The notes beneath the pieces were generated by a model, which was not told the DNA's origin, ran no database searches, and saw only the letters and a list, made by a program, of their open reading frames with translations. A program made the position numbers and the translations under genes. Shown here in pieces: positions 55,230 through 63,298 of a stretch of DNA of 64,000 bases (positions are counted from its first letter, which is position 1; every line of letters starts with the position of its first letter). The stretch is from Comamonas sp. BIGb0124 (GTDB taxonomy: Bacteria; Pseudomonadota; Gammaproteobacteria; Burkholderiales; Burkholderiaceae_C): the NCBI RefSeq assembly GCF_003752175.1, contig NZ_RJVF01000009.1, positions 434,001 through 498,000 of the forward strand, in the 5' to 3' direction.

Positions 55230-56723
55230 ATGGACAGTGACCGCTGCGGTGTACCGCCATCTGAACCCCGGATCACAGTTCAGACATCCTTAGACCATGG
55301 CGGCGTGTTGATGGGTCTGCTGGAAGATGGGATTGCGGTTTATCGGGGCATTCGGTATGCGCAAGCCCCTTTTGGAGTTCTGCGTTTCGAACCGCCAGAG
55401 CCCGTAATGCCCTGGGCCGGTGTCAGGCCGGCGTTGACCTACGCACCCGCCTCTCCTCAGGCGGCGCGTGTACCGGGTGCTTCGATGTTCGGCGCGGAAG
55501 ACTGCCTAGCCCTGAACATCTGGGCACCCACTGATGCGGCCGATGGTCGCCCAGTCATGGTATGGGTTCCCGGCGGCGCCTACATGCGTGGCGACGCTGC
55601 CGATCCGGTGTACGACGGGGCCGCCTTCGCAAGGAACGGCATCGTCTTCGTGTCGGTGAACTACCGCGTGGGCGTGGATGGCTTCATGGTGGTGCCGGGA
55701 ACTCAGGCTAACCGTGGGCTACTTGACCAGATTGCAGCGCTTCAATGGGTGCAAGACAATATTGCGGCGTTCGGTGGCGACCCCTCCCGCGTCACCGTTG
55801 CCGGCGGCTCCGCTGGCGCCGGCGCTATCGCATGCCTGATGGGCATGCCCTGCGCCGAAGGGCTTTTCCATAGAGTGATCCTGCAAAGCCCGAGCCTGGC
55901 CACCCACACGCCCGCCGAGGCCGATGTGGCGGCGACCGCCATTGCTGCGCTTATGGCCGTGCCGCTGACTCGGGAAGCCCTCTCGGCAGTGCCGTTGCCG
56001 GCTTTGGTGGCTACGCTCAAGCGGCTGGCGGACGACCCCGCCCTGCGCCGAAGCTTCGGATTCAACACGCGCAACTTCTTTCCGATCAGGGCCGTAGTGG
56101 ACGGGACGGTTCTCACTGCACCACCCTTGCAGTCAATGGCAAATGCATGGGCCATTCGTTCGCCCAGACTTTCAGTGCTGGTCGGATGCAATCGCGAGGA
56201 GATGCGACTGTACGCCGTTCCCACTGGTGCCATGGAGCGCACCACCGCGGCCGATCTGCAGGAATTTGTGCGTGATGTGGGCATGACCGCCGAGGTGGCA
56301 TGCCGTTACGCCATCGATTCGACCACTGGCGCAGGACGTTCACCGGGAGAGGCACTCTGTGCCATGCAGTCGGACTACTTCTATCGCGCCCCCGCCCGCA
56401 GGATTGCCGAAATTGCCAGCGCTGCGGGAATTCCGGCCTACCTCTATGAGTTCGATTGGTCATCGCCGAAATACGACGGAAGATTGGGTGCGGCCCACGG
56501 CATCGAGATCCCATTCGTCTTCGGGCAAGTAGCCACAAGGGCTGGTGATGAGATCGCCGGGCCAGGTGCGCCGGTTTCGCTTGCCAGAACAATGCACGAC
56601 GCCTGGGTTGGCTTCGTCAAAGAGGGGTGTCCCGGTTGGCCATCGCATGGCACCGCAAGCGCTTCCCTCATGCATTTCGATGTTCATTGTCAGTTCGGCG
56701 AAGATCATCGCGGCATTTGTTGA
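55230..56723 (+). CDS. Carboxylesterase type B family hydrolase
   Basis: A 497-residue alpha/beta-hydrolase. The oxyanion segment (MVWVPGGAYMRGD), the nucleophile elbow GGSAGAGA and the C-terminal AHGIEIPFVFG with its catalytic His are all present. It lies 7 bp after the Bug receptor gene and probably hydrolyses an ester taken up or sensed by that system. The last residues overlap yhaV on the other strand by 56 bp, and the extreme C terminus (HRGIC) may derive from the junction. The alternative start is TTG at 55212. Confidence 0.87.
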   Translation: MDSDRCGVPPSEPRITVQTSLDHGGVLMGLLEDGIAVYRGIRYAQAPFGVLRFEPPEPVMPWAGVRPALTYAPASPQAARVPGASMFGAEDCLALNIWAPTDAADGRPVMVWVPGGAYMRGDAADPVYDGAAFARNGIVFVSVNYRVGVDGFMVVPGTQANRGLLDQIAALQWVQDNIAAFGGDPSRVTVAGGSAGAGAIACLMGMPCAEGLFHRVILQSPSLATHTPAEADVAATAIAALMAVPLTREALSAVPLPALVATLKRLADDPALRRSFGFNTRNFFPIRAVVDGTVLTAPPLQSMANAWAIRSPRLSVLVGCNREEMRLYAVPTGAMERTTAADLQEFVRDVGMTAEVACRYAIDSTTGAGRSPGEALCAMQSDYFYRAPARRIAEIASAAGIPAYLYEFDWSSPKYDGRLGAAHGIEIPFVFGQVATRAGDEIAGPGAPVSLARTMHDAWVGFVKEGCPGWPSHGTASASLMHFDVHCQFGEDHRGIC

Positions 56724-57084
56724 CGAACGGGTCGGCGTCATTGACCCAGGCCAGCACGATCACTTTGCAGGCGGCATGGAACCGGAAGAACAGCCGATAC
56801 TGCTGGAAGAACTTGGCGCGGAACCAGTGCTTGTGGACGTCACCCAGCGTGTTGCCTTGCCGAAACTCAGGTCGCGCCGGATCTCGCGGGATCTCGTCAA
56901 ACGCCAGCTTGGAGATCGCTGTCAGCCGTTTCGTCGCATTCTTCTTGACGTACCCGATCGGGTCTATTTTTCGCAGTGCCTCCACTTGTCGGTTCAGGCT
57001 TTCAAGCTGATCGACGAACAATGGATGAGCAAAGACCGCCCAGCCATGAATGACCAAAGGAACAGCGAGGGGTGCCGCCTTCAT
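56668..57084 (-). CDS. yhaV: YhaV-family toxin, probably C-terminally truncated
   Basis: A 138-residue RelE-fold ribonuclease toxin matching E. coli YhaV in HGWAVFAHPLF, KIDPIGYVKKNATKRL, FRQGNTLG, HWFRAKF, YRLFFRF and VIVLAWVNDAD. E. coli YhaV (154 residues) continues with a TDAYxVFxxML segment and an end containing HPPxDW; here the frame ends in DDLRRTDNEHRNA. A similar block (TNAAMIFAEL) is visible in another frame, so the 3' end is frameshifted or replaced where it meets the esterase gene. It starts with a 4-bp overlap with prlF. Confidence 0.82.
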   Translation of the reverse strand: MKAAPLAVPLVIHGWAVFAHPLFVDQLESLNRQVEALRKIDPIGYVKKNATKRLTAISKLAFDEIPRDPARPEFRQGNTLGDVHKHWFRAKFFQQYRLFFRFHAACKVIVLAWVNDADPFVNKCRDDLRRTDNEHRNA

Positions 57085-57410
57085 TCATCATCCGCTGACA
57101 GCGCCGCATCCAGGTCAACCGCGATGCCACCTGTCAGCGCGTGAATGCGTTCCACCAGGCCTGCATCCAAGCTCTGCAGGCGCTCGGGATGGTTGGTGAT
57201 GTCTTGAGCCAGGAAATCGAGAAATTTTCCGATAGCAGGGTCGGCATCCTCGGTGGCATCGACACGCGTCAGAACCACTTCACCACTGAGGCGAACGGTG
57301 TAGCGAATCTTGTCGCGCTTGCCCAGGCGCAGGGCTCGGCGCACGGTTGCCGGAACCGTGGTTTGGTGGCGGTCGGTCAGCGTGGATTCGGCTTCAAGTG
57401 TCGCAGGCAT
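57081..57410 (-). CDS. prlF: PrlF antitoxin
   Basis: A 109-residue SpoVT/AbrB-like antitoxin (DRHQTTVPATVRRALRLGKRDKIRY) with the PrlF C-terminal half and an acidic ADDE end. E. coli PrlF has 111 residues. It precedes yhaV with an ATGA overlap. The start at 57410 is chosen by GGAG upstream and by similarity; a 15-codon extension is rejected. A nested dyad, ATGC/GCAT at 57444-57455, 34 bp upstream, is a candidate autoregulatory site. Confidence 0.88.
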   Translation of the reverse strand: MPATLEAESTLTDRHQTTVPATVRRALRLGKRDKIRYTVRLSGEVVLTRVDATEDADPAIGKFLDFLAQDITNHPERLQSLDAGLVERIHALTGGIAVDLDAALSADDE

Positions 57411-57635
57411 GGCGAGGTCTCCGGAAAGGTATGGGGCATGGTTATGCGATTGCATTGCCTCGTCAAATCAGGCGCAGGGAAGGCCGGTGAATAGGCCCCG
57501 ACGAGCACGGCGCGCGTGAGGCAGGTGTTTCGAGTGCTGTGTTGCGATGTCAGTCGGTGCCGATGTCAGATGGTTTGACTCAAGCGCTCAGACAACGGTC
57601 TGGCTTCCCGCATGGTGGAGTTTTTAAGATGATTG

Positions 57636-57681
57636 ATTCATAGATTTGCATATTTCAATAAAAAGACTAACATCTATGAAT
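57636..57681 (+). promoter_or_regulatory. Candidate HipB operator
   Basis: ATTCATAGAT (57636-57645) and its exact reverse complement ATCTATGAAT (57672-57681) flank 26 bp of AT-rich DNA. The second half-site runs into the hipB start codon at 57680. The half-site centres are 36 bp apart. Binding of the HipB dimer or the HipAB complex here would cover the promoter and start, as in other hip operons. Confidence 0.7.
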
Positions 57682-58093
57682 GCCTCGTCAGAACACCCCT
57701 CCCTCAGACTACCCGCGAGCCGTGCTGCACCAGATCGAGCAGCTTGCGCAGAACATCGTCATCGCCCGCAAGCGGCGCGGCGAGTCTCAGGCTCAATGGG
57801 CCAGAAAGCTGGGCATCTCGCAGCCCACCATGGCGCGCATCGAGCGCGGTGACCCATCTGTCGCCATGGCCTCGTATGTGATGTGCATGTGGCTGATCAA
57901 TCAAGCCGGCGGGCTGGCCAACCTGATTGCGCCGCAGAACGATCATGCGTCGCTGGAGCAAGAAGTGGCCAAGGTGCGAGCCAGGCGAGGCAAGTCTGTG
58001 GGCGGTACAAAAAAGCTGCCCGATATGGCTTCGCCAAGCGTCGTATCCGGTCTGGCGGCCCTGCTGGCCAAGTCGGAGCTTGAAAAGATATGA
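57680..58093 (+). CDS. hipB: HipB-like antitoxin
   Basis: A 137-residue protein with a Cro/CI helix-turn-helix (about residues 26-80: GESQAQWARKLGISQPTMARIERG). The C-terminal 40 residues are basic and then hydrophobic. It overlaps hipA by ATGA and should both bind HipA and repress the operon through the inverted repeat over its start. It is longer than E. coli HipB (88 residues). Confidence 0.88.
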   Translation: MPRQNTPPSDYPRAVLHQIEQLAQNIVIARKRRGESQAQWARKLGISQPTMARIERGDPSVAMASYVMCMWLINQAGGLANLIAPQNDHASLEQEVAKVRARRGKSVGGTKKLPDMASPSVVSGLAALLAKSELEKI

Positions 58094-59376
58094 CCCGGCC
58101 CGCCATCAACGCGGTGTCGCCGCGCACCTACATACCGCAAGACAGGCTCTATGTGTGGGCGATGATCAACCCTTTGTCGCCTACGCTGGTGGGCGAGGTC
58201 GGTCTTTCGCGCCTGGTTGCCGACTGTGCCACCTTCACGTATGCGCCAGACTGGCGGAACTTGGCACTCAGCGAAGACATGCCCATCATCCTGGGGCAGA
58301 TCTTCACTACCGGCGAGAGAAACACCGCTCCCGGCGCGCTCGACGATGCGCGCCCCGACCGTTGGGGCGAGCGCATCATTCGCCACATCGACAGGCCTGC
58401 GCGACTGTCCATTCTGGAAATGCTGCTCTTTGCAGGCGACGACCGCTTTGGTGCACTGAGCATCTCCACCTCGGCAGAGCAATACATTCCTCGCGACCTC
58501 GGGCCGTATCCACAGTTGAAGGATCTGGCTCAACTGGCCGCAGCGGTGGACGATGTCCAGACCCAGGCTCCCGTCACTGAAGACATCCGGCGTCTGATCC
58601 AGCCAGGCGTCACTCTCGGTGGCGCGCGGCCCAAGGCATTGCTGCAGACGGATAACGGCGCATCCGTCATCATCAAGTTCGGCGAGCTGGACGACCCCGT
58701 GGACACGCCACTCATCGAACATGCCACCATGACGCTGGCGGCCCGGGCCGGCCTGTCTGTCGCCCAGACTGCCGTACTGCCGCTTCCGCCACGCTATGGC
58801 AAGGCGCGGCATGCGCTCACGATCGAGCGGTTCGACCGCATGGGCCCCTATCGGGTGCACTGCCAGTCCGCTCACACTGCCCTGCGCGCTGCAGGCCTGG
58901 AGCACAGCTACGGCAATCTGGCCACCATCCTGCTGCGCCTGGGCCACCCGGACCGGCAGATTGCCATGCGCGAGGAACTGTTCAAGCGCATGGTCTTCAA
59001 CATCCTCATCGACAACACCGACGACCATGAGCGCAACCACAGCATCAGTCTCAACCTCGCCGATGGCTACCACGACCTCACGCCCGCCTACGACGTTGTG
59101 CCCAGCTTGCAAAACCTGGGCTATCAGGCCCTCATCGTGGGCACCGCAGGTTCGGAATCGAGCCTCGAAAACGCACTCACCCAGATCAATGAATACGGCA
59201 TCAAGATGCCCCGCGCCATAGCGTTGATGAAAGAGGTGGCCTCCGTCGTTGATCAATGGGCAGCGCATTTCATCGAACGGGGCGTCAGTCCGGGCGACAT
59301 GGAATTGCTCACGGCCAGCATCGACCGCGATGCACTCAAGCAGCAGAGACAGGCCCTTTTAGACGCTCGCGCGTAG
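58090..59376 (+). CDS. hipA: HipA-family serine/threonine kinase toxin
   Basis: A 428-residue HipA-type kinase. Visible motifs are the GGARPKALL phosphate-binding loop near residue 177, the LTIERFDRM segment near 242, the catalytic NILIDNTDDHERNHS near 305-319, and LTPAYDVVPS with the metal-binding Asp. E. coli HipA phosphorylates glutamyl-tRNA synthetase and induces dormancy; the target here is not known, though gltX is in the same window. All kinase motifs look intact. Confidence 0.9.
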   Translation: MTRPAINAVSPRTYIPQDRLYVWAMINPLSPTLVGEVGLSRLVADCATFTYAPDWRNLALSEDMPIILGQIFTTGERNTAPGALDDARPDRWGERIIRHIDRPARLSILEMLLFAGDDRFGALSISTSAEQYIPRDLGPYPQLKDLAQLAAAVDDVQTQAPVTEDIRRLIQPGVTLGGARPKALLQTDNGASVIIKFGELDDPVDTPLIEHATMTLAARAGLSVAQTAVLPLPPRYGKARHALTIERFDRMGPYRVHCQSAHTALRAAGLEHSYGNLATILLRLGHPDRQIAMREELFKRMVFNILIDNTDDHERNHSISLNLADGYHDLTPAYDVVPSLQNLGYQALIVGTAGSESSLENALTQINEYGIKMPRAIALMKEVASVVDQWAAHFIERGVSPGDMELLTASIDRDALKQQRQALLDARA

Positions 59377-59445
59377 CGTGTAGAACGACATGGTTCGCTC
59401 GACAAAACCAAAGTCCGCAGGGGTCGTCAGCGCAAGGCGCCTTCT

Positions 59446-59555
59446 TCACTCATCATCGGCCGACAGCGCTGCATCCCGTTCAACCTCAATACCGTCTGTC
59501 AGTGCGTCAATGCATTCCACCAAGCCCGCATCCAAGCCCTGCAGGCCGCCCTGAA
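59446..59555 (-). pseudogene. Decayed 3' end of a second prlF
   Basis: This stretch reads on the minus strand GGLQGLDAGLVECIDALTDG and ends in SADDE followed by TGA, matching the C-terminal 34 residues of the intact PrlF at 57081 (roughly 80% of bases by eye over about 105 bp). The N-terminal part and yhaV are absent. The divergence shows it is not a recent copy of the neighbouring gene. It lies between hipA and the transporter pseudogene. Confidence 0.75.
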
Positions 59556-59561
59556 TCCAAA

Positions 59562-60483
59562 CTAGTCTTTCTCGGACAGCCGCCCCGCAGGCCAAAAGGC
59601 CATCGCGACAGCCGCCAGCGCGAACACGGCCATGACGCCGACGAGGGCGATGGGCGTACCGTCCGATAGCCAGGCGAGCAACAGCGACGAGACGATGCCG
59701 CTGCCGTACTGCAGAGCCCCGATCAGCGCGGCCGCGGAGCCGGCGCGCTCGGGTGCGCCGTCTAGCGTAGAAGAGTGTGACGCACAGCGTGTAGCGCATG
59801 AAGAGCGGCTGACGAAGCAACACGGCATAGTCGCTCAGCGCATGCCAGACCGGCGTGGTCGCGCGACGCGACGGGGCATGGGTTTCGGGCAGCCGGCGCA
59901 AGCACAGCAGCATGAGCATGCCAACGGCGGCCAGCAGCCAGAAAATCGCATGCCACGTGGTGATGCGGATGATCTGGCCTCCGAGCAGCGGACCGACGAT
60001 CGGCGCGATGGCCATGATGACGGTGAGGGTCGAGAGCATCTCGGCCGCGCGAGTCCGGCCATAACAGTCGCGCACCATGGCACGCGCCAGCATCGGCCCG
60101 GTGCAGGCACCGAAGGCCTGGAACATCCGCCAGAACACGATCTCGCCGATCGACTGCGAAAGCGCACAGCCGATCGATCCCACGATGAACAGCGTGATCC
60201 CGATCAACAGCGGCTTGCGCCGCCCGATGCGGTCGCTGATCGGTCCCCAGATCAGTTGGGCGATTGCGAATCCGATCAGGAAGCCGGTGATGGTCAGCTC
60301 GACATTGCCCTGAAGATCGCGTTGCATTTGCGGCATTGCAGGCAGGTAGATGTCGGTCGACAGCGAGGTAAAGGCCATCAACGCGCTCAGCAACGCGATG
60401 AAGAACCCTGCAGAGATGCCGCCCGGCGCACGGGGATCTGGGTTGCAATCTGGATCGCGAGGAGCGATGGCTTTGTGGTTCAT
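59562..60483 (-). pseudogene. Bcr/CflA family MFS transporter pseudogene
   Basis: The first about 235 residues (from MNHKAIAPRD) form a normal Bcr/CflA N-terminal half: STDIYLPAMPQMQRDL, GPISDRIGRRKPLL, and about seven helices ending at MRYTLCVTLFYA. The next homologous sequence (ERAGSAAALIGALQYGSG and a last helix pair ending in SEKD) is in a different frame. About 100 residues, helices roughly 8-10, are missing between them. An internal deletion with a frameshift near 59765 explains this. The remaining long frame reads through into the prlF remnant by chance. Confidence 0.82.
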
Positions 60484-60528
60484 GGCGATCACGGGGGGGC
60501 CTCGAACGGGCTTCGACAGTCAAAACGA

Positions 60529-60552
60529 AAAAGGGGGCTCTCACCCCCTTTT
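60529..60552. terminator. Bidirectional terminator after the PQQ dehydrogenase gene
   Basis: AAAAGGGGG (60529-60537) and CCCCCTTTT (60544-60552) form a 9-bp stem with a 6-base loop. On the minus strand a T-run follows, so it can end the dehydrogenase transcript 16 bp after its stop. Confidence 0.82.
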
Positions 60553-60568
60553 GATCCGTCGCCTGGCT

Positions 60569-62929
60569 TCAACGCGCAGCAGGCAGTGCGTAGGCAATGA
60601 TGTAGTCGCCTCGATCGCGAGGGCTGCGTGCAGCGCCTCCTGCGTTGATGACAATGAACTGGCGGCCGGACGGTGCGGTGTACGACATGGGCGTTGCGTT
60701 GGAGCCCACCGGCAGGCGCGATTTCCAGACCTCTTCACCCGTCTTCGAGTCGAACGCACGCAGGTAGTAATCCTGGGTTCCGGCAAAGAACACGAGTCCC
60801 GATGCCGTTGCGACCGGACCCGCCATGGGGGGCATGCCGATCGCAACGGGCAGCGGCGATACGAAGCCACCGGGAAGCGCGCTGTCCTTGATCGTTCCGA
60901 TGGGCCGCTGCCAAACGATCTTCTTGCCGACCAGGTCGATGGCCGTCATCGTGCCGAACGGCGGCTGATTGCAAGGAATGCCCAACGGCGACATCAACGG
61001 ACCTTGCTTGATGGCGAACGGCGTACCGGCTTGTCGTGCCATCGACTCGCCCGTCCGCAGCTTGCGCGAAACCGCATCGAAATCGGCAGACGGAACCAGT
61101 TGGTAGCGCTGTGCCATGCGGATGTCGGTGGCATAAAGAATGGCACGTCGTTCGTCGATTGCTCCGCTTCCCCAGTTGAAACCGCCGAAGTTGCCCGGAT
61201 ATTGAAGCGACTCGACGGTGCTCGGCGGCGTGAACTCACCTTCGTAACGCAGACGCTTGAACTCGATGCGGCACAGCATCTGATCGATGATGCTGGCACC
61301 CCACATGCGTTTCTCGGTCAACGGTTCGGCTCCGACTGCAGGCATGCCGACCGAGTAAGGCTGGGTGGGAGCGGTCCAGTCGCTCGGATCTGCGCCGCCC
61401 GGAACGGGGCGTTCCACCACTTCGGTGACGGGCTCGCCGGTCTGGCGATTCAACACAAAGATCTGGCCCCGCTTGGTCAACTGGATCAGGGCCGGAACCG
61501 TACCGGTTTCAGTGGGAATGTCGTACAGCAGGGGTTGCGAAGAGACATCGTAGTCCCACAGATCGTGGTGCGTGGTCTGGAACTTCCAGCGAACCTTGCC
61601 TGTCTGGATGTCGAGGGCCACCACGGAAGAGCTGTGGGCTTCGCTTTCCGGGCTGCGCTGGCCTCCCCAGTAGTCGGGCGTCTGGTTGCCGGTGGGCAGG
61701 TAGATCAGGCCCAATGCGTCGTCGAAAGACGGTGTGCTCCAGACATTGGGCGTGGTGCGCGTATAGGTCTTGCCCGGTTCGGGGTAGGACGAGTTGTCGG
61801 GATTGCCCAGATCCCAGGCCCAGGCGAGATCGCCGGTCATGGCATCGTAGGCCCGCACCACACCGGAGGGCTCGTCGACGGACCGGTTGTCCCACACCCA
61901 GCCACCGACGATGATCTTTCCGCGCATCACGGTGGGAGCGGACGTCGGCAGGTAAAAGTAGGGCTCGATGTGGCCCATGCCGATGGTCAGGTCGACTTCG
62001 CCGTTCTTGCCGAAGGTCGTGCACACCTGGCCCGTGGCCGCATCCAACTGGATCAATCGCGAATCGAGCGTGCTCAGCACGATCCGTGCGCGGCACAGCG
62101 CAGCAGCCGGCTCGGCAGAGCCGTTGCTGGCGACAGGGGCGGGTTCTGCCTGCACATAAGCCAGCCCGCGACAGCGGTTGCGACTTCTGTTGGTGTTGTT
62201 GCCGCCAAAGATATCGGGATCGAAACTCCATTTTTCAGCGCCGGTCTCGCCGTCGATGGCGATCACTTTGTTGTACGGCGTGCAGGCGTACAAGGTGCCG
62301 TCGATCTGAAGCGGCGTGTTCTGGTCTTCCGCGCCGGGACCCGCCACGTGTCCGGTCCGGAAGGTCCAGGCGACTTCGAGGTCTTTCACGTTGGCCGGTG
62401 TGATCTGCTGGGCGTCCACATAGCGGGTACCGAAGGAGTTCTTGCCGTAGTGCGTCCATTGGTTGCCCTGCCCGGGGCTGGTCGGCGTCAGGTTGCGCTC
62501 TGCCACAGGGTCGAGGATCTGACCATGGGGCTCGAACATCTGCAGCAATCCCACTGCCGAAAAGAGGACGAGCACGAGGCACACCGCGGCAGATGCGCGT
62601 TTTCCACGACCTTGCAGCAGGCCCGGAGCCACCAGCGAAGCCAGGATACACAGCACCAGGATCCAGCTCAGACGGGGCACCAGACCCCAGAAGTCGAAGC
62701 CGACCTCCCACACCGACCACAGCACTGTGGCGATGGCGATTGCTGCAAGCACCGCCAGGGCGACGGGCTTGCGGCGAGCGAACAGCGCACCCGTCACGCA
62801 CAGTGCCAGCCCTGCGCAGAAATAGAACGCAGACCCATCGAGACGGATCAGGTACGCACCTCCGACCAGCAATACGAGTCCCACCAGGAAATGGAACAGC
62901 CCCAATGCCTGAACGGCTAATTTTTTCAT
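60569..62929 (-). CDS. Membrane-bound PQQ-dependent dehydrogenase, glucose/quinate/shikimate family
   Basis: A 786-residue quinoprotein. About five N-terminal membrane helices (residues 5-125) are followed by a periplasmic eight-bladed propeller domain starting near NQWTHYGKNSFGTRY, with repeated W-motif strands and DLWDYDVSSQP. It would oxidise a polyol or cyclic acid such as quinate, shikimate or glucose and pass electrons to ubiquinone. PQQ synthesis genes are not in the window. It is divergent from the LysR gene at 63299. A link to the shikimate pathway is conceivable, but the substrate is not proven. Confidence 0.92.
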   Translation of the reverse strand: MKKLAVQALGLFHFLVGLVLLVGGAYLIRLDGSAFYFCAGLALCVTGALFARRKPVALAVLAAIAIATVLWSVWEVGFDFWGLVPRLSWILVLCILASLVAPGLLQGRGKRASAAVCLVLVLFSAVGLLQMFEPHGQILDPVAERNLTPTSPGQGNQWTHYGKNSFGTRYVDAQQITPANVKDLEVAWTFRTGHVAGPGAEDQNTPLQIDGTLYACTPYNKVIAIDGETGAEKWSFDPDIFGGNNTNRSRNRCRGLAYVQAEPAPVASNGSAEPAAALCRARIVLSTLDSRLIQLDAATGQVCTTFGKNGEVDLTIGMGHIEPYFYLPTSAPTVMRGKIIVGGWVWDNRSVDEPSGVVRAYDAMTGDLAWAWDLGNPDNSSYPEPGKTYTRTTPNVWSTPSFDDALGLIYLPTGNQTPDYWGGQRSPESEAHSSSVVALDIQTGKVRWKFQTTHHDLWDYDVSSQPLLYDIPTETGTVPALIQLTKRGQIFVLNRQTGEPVTEVVERPVPGGADPSDWTAPTQPYSVGMPAVGAEPLTEKRMWGASIIDQMLCRIEFKRLRYEGEFTPPSTVESLQYPGNFGGFNWGSGAIDERRAILYATDIRMAQRYQLVPSADFDAVSRKLRTGESMARQAGTPFAIKQGPLMSPLGIPCNQPPFGTMTAIDLVGKKIVWQRPIGTIKDSALPGGFVSPLPVAIGMPPMAGPVATASGLVFFAGTQDYYLRAFDSKTGEEVWKSRLPVGSNATPMSYTAPSGRQFIVINAGGAARSPRDRGDYIIAYALPAAR

Positions 62930-63298
62930 TTCGTCTCACAGCCTTTCGTTGAATACATCGCCTGACCGCACGTCGCCGCAGGGAGGCTCACCACAAGCCT
63001 GAAATTAATCCTGAGCATGGATAGTCGGCACGCCGACTCCTGCGGATGCCAGCGCGGCATATAGCGGAAAAGAGTCGTCCTGCCGGCCTCGAGGGTGCTC
63101 GGCAGCATGGATGCCCGCCGATGCGGGCCATGACGGCCAGGTGAATCTCGGCGATTGTAGGGAGCTGCGGCCCATCGATAAATCGATGAAAGTGCAAATC
63201 GCCTATACTCAAAATTCATCAATGAATGAAGAATTCATACGACATGAAATCAGGCGGTTCTTTCGCCATCCGTTCGTCTTGTCGCAAAAGATCAAACC
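62930..63298. promoter_or_regulatory. Divergent promoter region with ATTCAT repeats
   Basis: The 369-bp spacer between the PQQ dehydrogenase and LysR genes holds no gene. At 63215-63239 it carries ATTCAT-CA-ATGAAT followed 5 bp later by another ATTCAT, a dyad and direct repeat typical of a LysR-type operator. TATACT at 63205-63210 could be a plus-strand -10 element. Confidence 0.5.

Noticed and set aside
59446-60492. A single intact 348-codon transporter gene
   Set aside because: The last 110 codons are not transporter sequence but a frameshifted stretch running into the prlF remnant; the true C terminus lies in another frame.
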